64,000 bases of DNA from Ascoidea rubescens DSM 1968. Taxonomy: Eukaryota > Ascomycota > Saccharomycetes > Ascoideales > Ascoideaceae. Of this stretch, positions 32,299 to 43,919 are shown piece after piece. Position numbers and translations under genes: made by a program. The first letter of the stretch is position 1. Every line of letters begins with the position of its first letter. Location of the stretch: contig NW_017962914.1 of assembly GCF_001661345.1 (NCBI RefSeq), forward strand, positions 1,018,439 to 1,082,438. The letters are read 5' to 3'. The notes beneath the pieces are model-generated. The model searched no databases. It was not told where the DNA came from and saw only the letters and a program-made list of their open reading frames with translations.

Positions 32299-32331
32299 CT
32301 TCAAATAACCAGTATCGCTCGTTATTTGAAG
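32299..32331. repeat. Inverted repeat, 11-bp arms
   Basis: CTTCAAATAAC at 32299-32309 and its exact reverse complement at 32321-32331, with an 11-nt spacer. It could form a hairpin in RNA or bind a dimeric factor. A chance occurrence in AT-rich DNA cannot be excluded. Confidence 0.7.
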
Positions 32332-33249
32332 TTTATTACAATTTATCATTTCTTATATCATTTTGTGATGTCTTGTTTTTATTACAATTAAACTTCTTAA
32401 CCTTACATTTTTATATTGAAAATTTTGTAATAAATAGTAATAAACTTTAAATACAGGTATTCAGGAAAACTGATAAAAATAGCAAATTTTTCAAATTGTA
32501 ATAATAGTTAAATTACTAAATCTGATTTAATTAGACAATGCAAAAACTAAATTGTTTTTTTTTGTTTTTTGTTTTCATGTTCTTTTGATAAGAATTTAAT
32601 TAGTTTGGCAAGGTAATTTATTTGATCTTTTAGTCTTTTAATCTTTTAATCTTTTAATTTTTTAGTCTTTTAGTTTTTATTATTCAAATTCTTTAATAAG
32701 AAAACTTTTTGTATACCTGTTGTAGAACTTTTGTAAAATTTTTGTAAAATTGTAACACATTTGCAAAACTTTTTTAATACTTTATTAATACAGTTATAAT
32801 ACAGCTATAATACTATTATTTCATACATTTTTATATATCCCCTGGATTAATTAATAAAAAGAGTTGATTTGTAGAAAGTGAATGAGTGAGAAATAAGATT
32901 CAAACAATTTTAGTAAAATGACAAACTGGGACAAAGACTTGACTTCTTTTTGTATGAATCTTTATTGAAGTAGAGAGATTCAATCGCAAATTAGACATGT
33001 ATTTACCAAATTGACACACCAAAATTATATTATACCACATCACATAATGCTCGATCAGCACAGAAAATAGTACAATATAATATCGACATCGAGAACAAAA
33101 AATGTTTCATTTCAGTCTCTCCGACGTGTGACAAACCATTGCTATTTATCCGAAGCGCCTTCAAGATGTCTTGAAATAGACGGGGCGTTCAGGTGATATG
33201 CAAAGGCTACGTTAATAAGATTACCCTTCCTGGTTAAAGTATTATGCAA

Positions 33250-33306
33250 TATACAATACCGTACAAATACCATACAATATACCATAGAATACCATAAAAT
33301 ACCATA
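33250..33306. repeat. ATACCATA-type degenerate tandem repeat
   Basis: Repeated atacc(a/g)ta units spaced by short A-rich spacers in intergenic DNA, six to seven degenerate copies. No function is apparent. Confidence 0.7.
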
Positions 33307-34047
33307 CAGCAGTGTATAGAATAGTACTTGATGTATTTTAATTAAAATTTTAATTAAAATTAAAATTTGAATGGAAAAGAGAATGGGAATGGGTCTTGAC
33401 GATTGATGATGAGTAAATCAATCCTAGTAATGACTTAGTAAATTAAGAACAAAAATAACCAAAGAGAAAAAGAATAAAAAGGAAAAAAAAGAAAAAGTTC
33501 AATGGTAGTCGAATCTCTATTCGTGGCTCATTGGTAGATATTGTATACAAATGATGAACAAAGAATTCAAGAAACCAAAAGAAAATAATTGCATAGTCAA
33601 GAATTCTTTGATCATCAATTTTAGTGAAAACACAAAAATAAAAAATAAAAATCAGTAAAGATATTAGGCACTGGAAAAGTTACTTGTACAATTATTAACA
33701 CTCGTATTAGTGCTCTTACTTAAAACTAAATTGGAAAATAGCAAATCTTTTTGAGCAAACAAGAACAAGCAAGTGATAAACGAGTGATAACTTGCTATTA
33801 AATATACTGTATAGTGTTTTGTTTTAATATGAATTATTTTATTTTATTCGATTATATTTTATTGTGTTGGATCGTATTTTTCTTTTCATTTTAATTACTG
33901 ATTAACCGAGACGAATTTTCATTTTGCCAGGAATAATCAAGTGTATTATATTTCAATGATCGAGTTACAAATTAATATTCTAACAAAGAAAAATAGAAAT
34001 AAAGAAGAATTACAATTGTAGTTATGATTGAGATTATGATTAAGATT

Positions 34048-34112
34048 AGATTTTAATATTTAGCATTTAATATTTAGCATTTAGCATTTAATATTTAGCA
34101 TTTAAAATTAAT
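34048..34112. repeat. AATATTTAGCATTT tandem repeat
   Basis: Four to five copies of a 7-14-bp unit (tttagca / tttaata alternation) in the intergenic region. Slippage-type repeat. Confidence 0.8.
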
Positions 34113-34911
34113 TATCGATTATTAAATCATTCTAGAAGGAAAAACCAAACAAAAAGGAAACAAGTTACTTTTTTTTGCTTGTTAGGTCTCTTGTTTTCTC
34201 ATACTTTTCTCTTTCATGGAAGTAAATATGCGATTCAGGAAGTTTGAAAATTTAATCTTAATAATAAGATTATTAAAATTATTACGATTATTGCAAATAA
34301 TACAAATATTTAAATAAAATTAATACTACTCATAATAATTTGGCAACAAATGGTGTTGAGGCTTTCAATAACAGAACTTGGTTGAGCAATTGTAAATAAT
34401 AGAGATAAAGCTTGAAGTTTGAAGTACAACCACCTGAACACCTGAACACTTGAACACTTGAACCATCTGATTCCCCATGAAAGAGAAGGCTCTCCTTTTT
34501 GTATGTGTTTTGCTTTTGTTGGTGAAGAATCTGTGATTGAAGGTAGCGAAAAAAAGGAAAAAGGAAAAAGTAAAGCAGCAACAAAAAGAGCTGGAGAAGT
34601 GCTAGAAACGTGAAAAAAGAACACTGAAAACCCAGAAAAGGTGCTAAATCGACTATAAATTGTCTCCCTTTGAGGAATGTTACCTTTAAGATTTCTTTCA
34701 CTGGAGATGGTTCTGTTCGCCAATCGTTGTTCTTCTCCCGTTCGCGTTTGCAAAAGCAACCGTCGTTTTTGAAAGGCGTTTTGTAAGCCTGTGGGCCTCT
34801 TTCCTTCTTTTCCCTTACTCTCATTATTATCTTGAAACATCTCCATCTTCAGTATCACCATCGGAATAAAGAGTATCTGAATAATTTCGATCTTGCTTGA
34901 CTGCCACAATA

Positions 34912-34990
34912 GAATGGTGAAATAATGGAATAGTGAAATAATAGAATACTGAGCTAGTGAAACAGTGCAATAGTGAAACAGAGCAATAGT
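34912..34990. repeat. Degenerate AATAGTGAAA minisatellite
   Basis: About six degenerate copies of a 12-14-bp unit (aatagtgaaaca/aatggtgaaata). They create an apparent open frame on the minus strand that I do not accept as a gene. Confidence 0.7.
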
Positions 34991-36059
34991 GTTTCGCAAC
35001 GTATTCCTAGTTGAGCCCCAGCCTGTGATTTAGTTCAAAATGAAAGAATTTCACACAAGCATTTTCTATTGTTGTTCATTATCTAGCAAAAGGGCAGAAC
35101 AAAAACCAAAAATAATAATTAAAAAGCCCAAATCTTTAATCTTTAAATTAATTATTTTAAGATTAATTTAAGATTAATTTAATATGATCATGGTTTTGGT
35201 TTGTTGCACAACCAGAGAAGCATAAATAGCATGTTTGTTGTAACTTGCAAGTTACAACTCACCATTTGTATGTCAGGCAAAGCGACACTGAATATCTGAT
35301 TTTGCACTTCGAATGGTTTTCAGCAGCTGCTTCTCGCCCACCTGAGCCTAATGGTCAATCGCTCGTAAATGTCTTCAGAGCGTGGATCAACACAGTCGGC
35401 ATGCAATCCCTTGGCTATTGGCTATTGTTGCAATCCCTGCTACTTGTGCTGCTATTGTTGCCATTGAGGCCGGCCTGTACATTGTTGCCACCGGACCTGT
35501 CGCTCGTGCCGCTCGTGTCGCTATTGTTGCCCGTTCTGCTGGCTGCTCCTGCTCTTGCAGGGCTATCTCTATCACTCACGACTCCAGAGGCTATCTCTCC
35601 TTATCTCCCAGAGCCACGAAATGATCAAATTGCCAAACCACCACTGTTTGGCTCACTTTCGGTTCGTCCACACGCAGCTCCAAGGTGGTTGTACACACCT
35701 GCCGTTAAGGTTCAGTGTCTTCACTACAGACTCACTCTAGACTCACTTTAGACTCAATTCCAATTCTTCCAACCCGCTGTGTGTCTCTAGCCACTTTCCA
35801 CACTACTGTGCTCTTTTCCCATTTTCCGTCTGGTAACCAGATCACCCGCAGCTGAGTAGCCTGAGTACATGCGTAACCTTACCTTCATACACCGTCATAC
35901 ACAAAAAAGAGGCTTTAACCCTCAGTCTTCACAGCCATGTACTCACTACTCACCTGCGGCCCACTGCGTGGAAGAAACTTTTTGGCTTTCTATACCTTTG
36001 AGTAGCTTGATAATTATCTTTCTCAAGAGTTGGTTTTTCTTTCAATGTAAAATTTCCTA

Positions 36060-36398
36060 TATAATAAAACCCTGTTTCCCTGCTGGTGCCTTTTCAAATC
36101 TCTTTTATTCCACATCTCCAATTATCTTCCTATCTTCCTCCAGCTCTTTGATATCTATTATATATCTCTTATATATCTCTTATATATCCACCATCTACTT
36201 TATCCTCTAGCTGCTTGTCATTGCTTTCTACATTGCATTGCTACATTCTTATATTCCCATCCTTCTATCTCCATATACTCATATCTTTCCATCCAACACC
36301 ACTCAAACATCTTCACATCACCTCTACTCTTATAACCTTATAGCTCCCTATAGTCTCACACTTCTATAGATCTAATTTCCCAATCTTCTTTCTCATAT
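36060..36398 (+). promoter_or_regulatory. Pyrimidine-rich, G-poor leader of the MedA-like gene
   Basis: The 300-340 bp before the ATG are rich in C, T and A with very few G, and contain no ATG after about 36045. That is typical of a long unstructured 5' leader in yeast regulator genes. TATATCTCTTA is repeated three times at 36157-36187. Transcription start is unknown. Confidence 0.5.
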
Positions 36399-37656
36399 AT
36401 GCTGTCGATAATTCCCTCAACTGTCACCACCCCTGCTCAAAGATTTGACTACGAGACCTATCCTTCCTCCAACATGTCTTTTGAAACAATATTATCTCCA
36501 ACTTTGACTGAAAAATCTTACAACCAAAATATTCATCTAAATCCAATGGACCAGTTTTTGAAATCGGAGCCCATTTCAACTCCCCCTCTATCCAATATCA
36601 CCATTTCAAATACCTCTGCTGCTTCTAATACTCCCTCAGTAAACACATCCACAAGTAACTATAACCAATCTTCTCTATTCCCAACCTCTTTTATAACTTC
36701 CTCATCTTCTCCAAACTCAACTGCTTACTACCAGCAACTCAACGATTCTTATGCTACTAACAACATCGCTACCACCTCTACTCTCACCTCCTCTCCTAAC
36801 AACAACCAATTTTTAAATCCTGTCGTCACTTATAACCCACTATCCTTACCATTGCAAGATGCCTCAAAAAACCAATTTGTTAGCGTATTCAATTTCCATT
36901 CCCAACAACAACAACAGCAGCAGCAGCAACAACAACAACAACAGTCCCGACAATCCCACCAATTACAACCTCCTAATTTGTTCTACGATAACATCTATTT
37001 CTCAAACCAATATTCCTTGAGCAATAACCAACAAAATATTCTCAATAGCAATGCTCCAAGCCCACAAATGGATTCATTGCCAATACTATCCTCAAACACC
37101 TCAAACAACAATATACATAGCGACTATCCTCCCTCTCCCCCAATAGATCCCGAAACAATTTCAACAAGAAGAGCAAGCATAATAAGCGAGCCTTCAACCA
37201 TTTCAAGTATGTTAGGCTCTCCCTTCTCGGTTAGCTCGACTGCAACCACGATCAATGAACTAACTCCTTACAATACTTCAGTAAATCAAAACCAAAAGAC
37301 AACTGCAACAAACAGCAAAGTTTACTTGGAACAAATTCAATTCCAAAACACTCCTTCAAATCTTAATTCATACAATAGTCTTCAAAGCATCCAAAATATT
37401 CAAAACATAAATGCTTTAAATAATATCAATACATTCAATAATATCAATAGCATAAATGCTCTTAATAATATCAACAGTATTAACAACTTTAACAATCTCA
37501 ACAATCTTAATCTTAATAGCTTTAACAGCCTTAACAATCTCAGCAACCTTAACAATATCAATCTCAATAGCCTCAATAATTTCAACAACTTGAACCCAAT
37601 TACCACTTTAAATCCAATCAACAATTTATCTTCTTTACCAACTCTTTCAAACAACT

Positions 37657-37712
<56 letters not shown>

Positions 37713-38558
37713 GATAATAACGCCAATGCTAATAACCATGGTAACCATAGCATTAACATCAACACCAATGCCAATGTCAACAACACCAATAAACTAAACC
37801 AATTCTCAAAACAATTTCCCTTAAATAAATACAGAGTAGTTAGGGGGATAAGCTCAGGTGGTAGTGCAACAAGACCCCCAAGAATGACTTCATCTCATTC
37901 AAATGTTCGTTACATTCCTGTTTCTCTATCTCTCGATAATATCTCTGTCAAGGACTTGTGTTTGCCAGAATGGGATGCAAATGAAAAATTCGATCAAAGA
38001 AGAATAATCAGAATCGAAAAGAGACAAGATGGCTGCAAAATTAATGCCACTTTCTCAGTTGTTGGATCAGCAAAAGACCATCCCAAACCCAAACCTGCTC
38101 CAATGGATTGTGAAGTTCTTGAAGTTAGTTGTCTAGAATCTTTTAATAACGAAGATGATCCAAACGGTCTTAAAAAGAGAAATTTCTATGTTACAAGTGT
38201 TGAAGTGATTAAAATTGTTGAATTGCTTATAAGCACCGAGTTAGCTGACCCAGGTGAAAGAAGACGTGAAAGAGGCAGAATAAGATCAAATTTAGTACCA
38301 TTTTGGTCGAAAAAGATTTCAACCAGACCAACATCAAGATACACTTCACCAAATTCATCAGATTCAAAGACTTCAAAACCTATTGAAGAGTACAAAGTGC
38401 AATTAGCCAAAAGAATTATGGCTTACGATATCAGAAAACCAAGAGGTTTTGATAAAGAAGTTCGCATTTTAAAATGGGAAAACTTAGAATCTGGTTTAAA
38501 AAGAGCTTTACAAAGTTATTACGTGGAAATTCCATTTGGTGATAATATCCATATGTAA
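36399..38558 (+). CDS. Medusa (MedA)-like morphogenesis transcription regulator
   Basis: 719 residues from ATG 36399. The first about 490 residues are Asn/Ser/Thr/Gln-rich, with a poly-Gln tract (about 169-183), Leu-Asn-Asn repeats (about 330-420) and poly-Asn (about 422-440). The C-terminal about 200 residues (from LCLPEWDANEKFDQRRI at about 519) match the conserved domain of fungal MedA/Acr1/Ren1 regulators (DUF7082). Landmarks are FYVTSVEVIKIVELLI, an Arg-rich RRRERGRIRSNL stretch, MAYDIRKPRGFDKEVRILKW and a final ALQSYYVE. In moulds these nuclear regulators control conidiation and adhesion. No enzymatic motif is present. The flanks are unusually large non-coding regions (7.2 kb upstream, 4.4 kb downstream), as seen for master regulators in filamenting yeasts. 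Domain assignment is from memory of the family. Confidence 0.8.
36903..36950 (+). repeat. CAA/CAG repeat coding poly-Gln
   Basis: Fifteen consecutive CAA/CAG codons in the MedA-like gene. Together with the AAT run at 37662-37711 (poly-Asn) this is probably length-polymorphic. Confidence 0.9.
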
Positions 38559-41500
38559 TTGTATTTGCAATTAAATATGTAATGAAAAAAAAAAATAAAA
38601 GAAAAAAAAAATTCTTTTGATGATTTAAATGCTTTCTTGTGTTTTTGAATGTTTTTTTTTTTTTTTTTTTTTTTTGAATTGTATAATAAAGTTAGTCGTT
38701 GTTGTTCTTATTGTTAATTTTGTGATTCATATTATATTTTGATTTAGAATTCAATTTTTTTTCTTTCCTATTATTATAACTATTATAACTATTATTTGTC
38801 TTTATTTTTATGGAGAAACAGAATTCTAATGTTTAAAGAAAGAAAAAAAAATTTGCTTTTTAGTTTCTTAAAGAACTATTTTTTTATTTTTATTTTCATT
38901 TCCATTTCCATTTTTAATTTTAATTAATTTTCTCACTCATTTCACTCATTTATTTTGTTGCTGCTGTTGTTTTTTTGTTTTTACTATTTCATTATTTTAT
39001 TTAGAATTCAAGTTAGATTTTTTTTAGTTTTTTTCTTTGTTTTACTTTGATTTACTTTCTCTTTTTTTCTCTCTTTTTCTCTTTCTCTTAGTCAATCATT
39101 TGTGAATGTATATATTTTTTTTAAGTTTTGGACAATAATTAAAATTATATAGTTAATAATAATAATTTTTACAAAAGTATACCAAAAGGAAATTTTAGAA
39201 ATTGGTTAAATTAAAAAGGAGAATTTTTTATTTTTAATTACTTCATCGTTTTTAATTTTTTTTAATTAGTAAACTCCATAACTCATAGTCTCATAATCTC
39301 AAATTATGATTTCTGATTTTTTTGATTTTTTTTAATGTTTTTTGATTTTTTTTGATTTTTTTGGTATTTTTTGATTTTTTATTTTCTTGTTTTCTTGTTT
39401 GAGATACAATGGTAAAAAATAATTGTTTTTTTAAAGAAGAAAAAAAAAAATAAAATTAAAAAGATCAATTGGGTAAAAAAATACAGTGAAGAAGCGAACA
39501 TTAAATTTGAATTTTAAAATGTAAAATGCAAAATGTAAAATATAATCAATTTCAATGTTAATAATAATCCAATTGGTGTTACCAATAAGAAAAATAGAGT
39601 TTTGGTTTTAAAAACTACGAAAGTTTTGTAGAGTCATACTATACAATTATGAATAAAATGAATTAAGTGAATAATGAAAATAAAGTGAGTATTGTGAATA
39701 GTATGAGCAAAGGGAATACTGTGAGTAAAGCGAGCAAAGTGAATAATGGGATTAAGAGGAATGGTATGAACAATAAATACGAGTAGTGATATGAATGGTT
39801 TTTTGTTCTATGAAAAAGGAAAATCAATTAACATTAGCAGGAATACAGGGTTGAAATACATGCCATACACTGTGATTGTGTTTTTTGTTGATTGATTCAA
39901 CATTCTTGTGCTTGAGTGAAAATTCTTTTGTTGAAAATCGTAATCACAGCAAATCAAACCTGAATTTAAATTGATATCGCAGAGTAATCAGCGAGCCACG
40001 ACAGTAAAGATGAACAACAGAAAATGAAGACCAAGCTGGACTAACACTTAAGCTCTAAAAGATGTTTTTGGTGACGAGTTGAGCTAAACTTTGATAGACA
40101 GGCCAATAAAAGGGCAAGACCACAGCAGGAGTGCACAGATTGCACCAGAAAAAGTGGGATTGAATTGTTTTCTGGAAGTGCTTCTTCATCTTCCACCATC
40201 TCTACCATCTCCATCTTCTCCATCTTCTCGAGCTTCTCTATCTTCCTGAGCTTCCTTTGAGTCTCTTCTTTACGTCTCTTTGTCCGAAAAAAGACAGCCA
40301 TCAGAAAACCCCGCGAGTTTTTCCGCTACTGCCGGGGCTCGCCGCGGAAAGGGCCGACAATATACTACTTTCCTCTTTAGGACAGAATGTGCACGGCCGG
40401 GCGACCCCATCAAACTCCTGCCTGTTTTGGAGATCTACCTAATAAAGCAGCAAAAAATTGCCCGATTAGGTAGATGTGCAGCAGAAGCAACAGAGTGCTC
40501 CGAAAAGATTCTTTTGAGGTCTGGAGCCGGCATCAGAGTGTTCGGCCATTAGAGGCGTGGATCGGCTGGAGAGTGGATATTGTGTACAGACCCCTGATCC
40601 TGGGCTAGGGAATGAGGATTGGCCATGTAAATCAAGTGAGTGCAGTACTGCTAAGCCTAAAAGAGATGTGAAGAGCAAAAAGATTTTCTTTTTCTTTGCC
40701 TTCTGGGTGTTTGTCTTTTGTTGATTGATCGATTTTTCCAAATTCTTGAAGGGAACTGTGTTTTACCCAATATCAACATTAGTAATCCTATTGGGCTTAT
40801 TTTTTTGTCTCGCTAGTGCTTTTCTTTTTCGTCTCTTGCACAGTAAAGCTATTAGTTTTTCTGGCAGGAAAGAACGAGAGCAAAATCAAGCACACTAAAA
40901 GTGCTGAGGTGCAAATGGTATTTATCGTAGATTATACAATGTGATTGTATGATAATGATTCATATATCATGCTATATAGTATGATGTAGTGTAGTATTGT
41001 GTGGTGCACTACAGGATAGTATGTTAGATCATGACATGATTCAAGATGATAAAATAAAGTACTATTGTACATTACTGGCATATTATATTGCATTAACCAC
41101 CTCTTGAAACCCAACTATCCCATATTTATCCCAAAAAGGATGATTTATTTGCAGTAGCAAAAAACTGAACCAAACAAAAACTGAACCAAACAAAAACAAA
41201 CAATCAATAATTAATCCAAAAAGAAATGGACAAAGTTGCACTCTGAGTATTCGTATCTAACAATTTATTTTTTTCAGACTAGTTGAATATCTGTAGATAT
41301 ATTAAACCACTTTTTTTAGCATTGTTACTATTAAACTTATATGAATATAATCTACTAATCTCCTAAGTAAAGAGTTATTATTACTGCTGTCTGGTCAATT
41401 ATCTACCAGCATCCGAAAGCTCTCTTCAAACCATTTTTCCCTTTCCACCTCTGCATTTTTAGATAACACACCAACATTCATGTGAAAAGCGAACAAAACA

Positions 41501-42911
41501 AAATCATAGAAACACTTCAAACAACTTTTTTTCAATTCTTATTCTTTACGTTTCTGCACTACGACCACTAGTGTCCTTACCATATTTCTCTTCTTTTTAA
41601 AAAAAAAGAAATAAAAATAAACCCAAGTCAAAATCTTTGTTGACTCAGCAATCAGTAACAAGACTTCTCTCGATCTTGATCAAAAGAAAGAAAAAAAACA
41701 AAGATAAGTAATAGTTCTAATGAAATCAAATCTTATTTCATTCTTTCTCCAATTTTATTCTTCACCTACTTTTCTATTTGTCACTTTTGGTTCCATTCTC
41801 GATTGAGGAATCTGCTTTACTCAATTAATGCCTCCCTCACCTTTTTCACGATCCCCCAGCACAGATCTAACCACACAAATCAGGAATCCGGAAAACAAAA
41901 CCTTCCCTCGCTATCCAAAAATCTTCGTCCTTTCAACCTCTCCAATATTAACGCTACCTCTTTTCCTCACCTCCCACAATGTGTACTCGCTACCCGGAAT
42001 TTTGGCCCTCTTCGACTAATACAGGTTTCTTTCACTGCTTTTCTTTTTCTATTTCTCTGTTGCTCTTAGCACGAATTGCTAGTTGCTTAGAGAAATGTCT
42101 TTGCCAAAAACAACACTGCGACTAGCACAAACTTTGCCCATTCCCATTAATAATCATGCTCCAGCTCTACTCCAGCTAAATTGCTGCCATAACTGGCGTA
42201 TCTGTCTCCTCCTTCTGTCCCGCAGAAGCCTTAGGAGCCTTCACAAACATGTTTGGTTGGAATTTGGCGTACAGTGCTGATTCTGCCCCAGTGGTTGCCA
42301 CCACAACCCGGGATTGTATTTTTGACTGCAACCAGTTTAAAAACTCTAAAGTCTGTTACTCCGCAGCTTATAGTTCAAGCACGCCCGCATCTAGCATCTT
42401 GAAACACACACTAGTACATCAAACTTTTGGCTTTTCTTTCACCGGAGAAACCCTGTTTTAAGCTCGGATGTAACATACAACCACACCACTGGCGCTTATA
42501 TTACACGTGCTATTCACGTTTAATGAACCGTCTGGTTGGCTCTGCTTTTTCTATTCTTTTTTCTTTGACGATGTTTATCTTTCTGTTTTTGGTCACAATC
42601 CAATCCACAAATATATCTGCTTAAAGATAACAATAACTCCAGCAATTGTGCTTCCCTTCTTCGTTGATATTAAACCACAATTCTCCAAATGTAAACAATC
42701 TTGTTTAGTATTCCCATTTCCACTACGAGGCTTATGACCTTTACATATCTTTAGAATTTATTCATTGCCTTTCGTGTACAACATATTCTTAATATAAGTA
42801 TGTGTTTTCTTCTCTTACTGTCTTTTTTTCAATTTGTTCTTTCCTTGTCTTTTATTAATTGAAACACCAATTTCTCAATATATATCACATTCGATTGTTT
42901 TTTTCCCCATA
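38559..42911. other. 4.4-kb gene-poor region downstream of the MedA-like gene
   Basis: No gene that I can support. 38.6-39.6 kb is T-rich 3' sequence with repeated tttttgattttttt units (39318-39380). 39.63-39.78 kb holds degenerate gtgaataatg repeats. 40.3-40.6 kb is a GC-richer island with an 11-bp-arm inverted repeat. 41.8-42.8 kb has several short overlapping frames without family resemblance. Small frames (up to 91 codons) are at chance level for this composition. Confidence 0.6.
40433..40475. repeat. Inverted repeat, 11-bp arms
   Basis: ATCTACCTAAT (40433-40443) and exact reverse complement ATTAGGTAGAT (40465-40475) with a 21-nt spacer, in a GC-richer island. Candidate RNA hairpin or paired binding site. 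Confidence 0.7.
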
Positions 42912-43919
42912 ATGCCTCCTCATTTTTTCAACTCTTCAATGTATTCTTCTGATGATGACTATGATGACTATGACACCAGAAATAGAGATAGAAACAGAGA
43001 TAGAAATAGAAACAGAAATATTTTTCCTGGTTCATTCGACAATATGAATTATGGTTATTACTCAGATTCCCATTCTGATTACTCAACTGAATCCAATCTT
43101 CAACAAAACTACAACAGCTTTATTCAAAAATACTTTTACGTAAATCCAATCGATACATCTGATGATTCAAATGATACCGATTCAGAACGAATAATAAAAC
43201 AAAAAAAACCTCAAAAGGTTCATTACGATCCTGTTAGAGTGTCTGTTTATGATGATGATTCAAATCAAACCTTTCAATTTCCTTATGAAGCCGTTAAAAC
43301 ATGGCCAACTTTTCAATTAGCTATTCAAGCTGCTTTTCCTAATTACTCGTCTCAAATTAAAAAAGTCCAATTGGATCTAATTGACCTAGATGATAACACT
43401 GCCTTTATACCTTCTTTATTTGACTGTTTTATTAAACCAGGTGCTAAAATCTCAGTCAAATTCAAATTTCCATTAAAACCGGGAAATGAGCTTTCTTTAA
43501 CTGAGCAATTACAAAAACAAATAAATCTATTACAATTACAAAATGCAGCACAGTCAAAACAACAAAAACAATCAAGAAAATCAAAACCTTTATTTTCCTT
43601 TTCCAAATCAAAAAAAAATCAACTTCACACAAAAAAAGTTAACAAACTCGCTACTCAAAATGATACTCAAAGCGAAAGTGAAAACGACAATGAAAACAAC
43701 AATATTTTACCTGGCTCATTACCCCCAGGCCTATTCGAAAACTCTGATGCAAAACTCTCCGAAAGTGATAATCAAAAACTTGAAACTTTAAATTCTCCAA
43801 AGGAATCAAAAGAATCAAAGGAATCAAACACTTTAAATTCTAAAAAAACAAATAAACCAAAATCTTCTGGCCGTCATTTTGGTTTAAGTAGAAAAACATT
43901 ATCTTGGATTGCTCAATGA
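42912..43919 (+). CDS. ULD_2-type ubiquitin-like-domain protein
   Basis: 335 residues from ATG 42912; the frame runs further upstream only to a TTG. The N-terminal 100 residues are Asp/Tyr/Arg-rich and disordered. Residues about 105-185 (VRVSVYDDDSNQTFQFPYEA ... LIDLDDNTAFIPSLFDCFIKPG) resemble the fungal ubiquitin-like domain (ULD_2), whose usual hallmarks are FPFELCKTW, YDLIGPDGEIILP and the closing Pro-Gly. The rest is Lys/Ser/Asn-rich and disordered, ending in a conserved-looking GRHFGLSRKTLSWIA. No catalytic site is visible. In moulds this domain occurs in uncharacterised proteins, so no role can be given. It is convergent with the RCR-like gene, 373 bp apart. Confidence 0.75.
   Translation: MPPHFFNSSMYSSDDDYDDYDTRNRDRNRDRNRNRNIFPGSFDNMNYGYYSDSHSDYSTESNLQQNYNSFIQKYFYVNPIDTSDDSNDTDSERIIKQKKPQKVHYDPVRVSVYDDDSNQTFQFPYEAVKTWPTFQLAIQAAFPNYSSQIKKVQLDLIDLDDNTAFIPSLFDCFIKPGAKISVKFKFPLKPGNELSLTEQLQKQINLLQLQNAAQSKQQKQSRKSKPLFSFSKSKKNQLHTKKVNKLATQNDTQSESENDNENNNILPGSLPPGLFENSDAKLSESDNQKLETLNSPKESKESKESNTLNSKKTNKPKSSGRHFGLSRKTLSWIAQ

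Larger units (their letters stand above)
29233..36398. other. 7.2-kb gene-poor region upstream of the MedA-like gene
   Basis: No convincing protein gene, tRNA or recognisable rRNA/snRNA was found on either strand. The longest open frames (34310-34999 minus, 35245-35751 plus, 31442-31711 minus) have unbiased or repetitive composition and no family resemblance. The region alternates AT-rich stretches with less AT-rich islands (30.4-31.0, 31.5-32.2, 35.2-35.8 kb). It includes several tandem repeats and one 11-bp-arm hairpin, listed separately. It probably holds the RPL40 promoter at the left and a long control region for the regulator at the right; unannotated ncRNAs are possible. Confidence 0.6.

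Noticed and set aside
34310-34999. 229-codon open frame on the minus strand
   Set aside because: It runs through a degenerate minisatellite and shows no domain, codon bias or conserved-looking segment; an overlapping frame is open as well.
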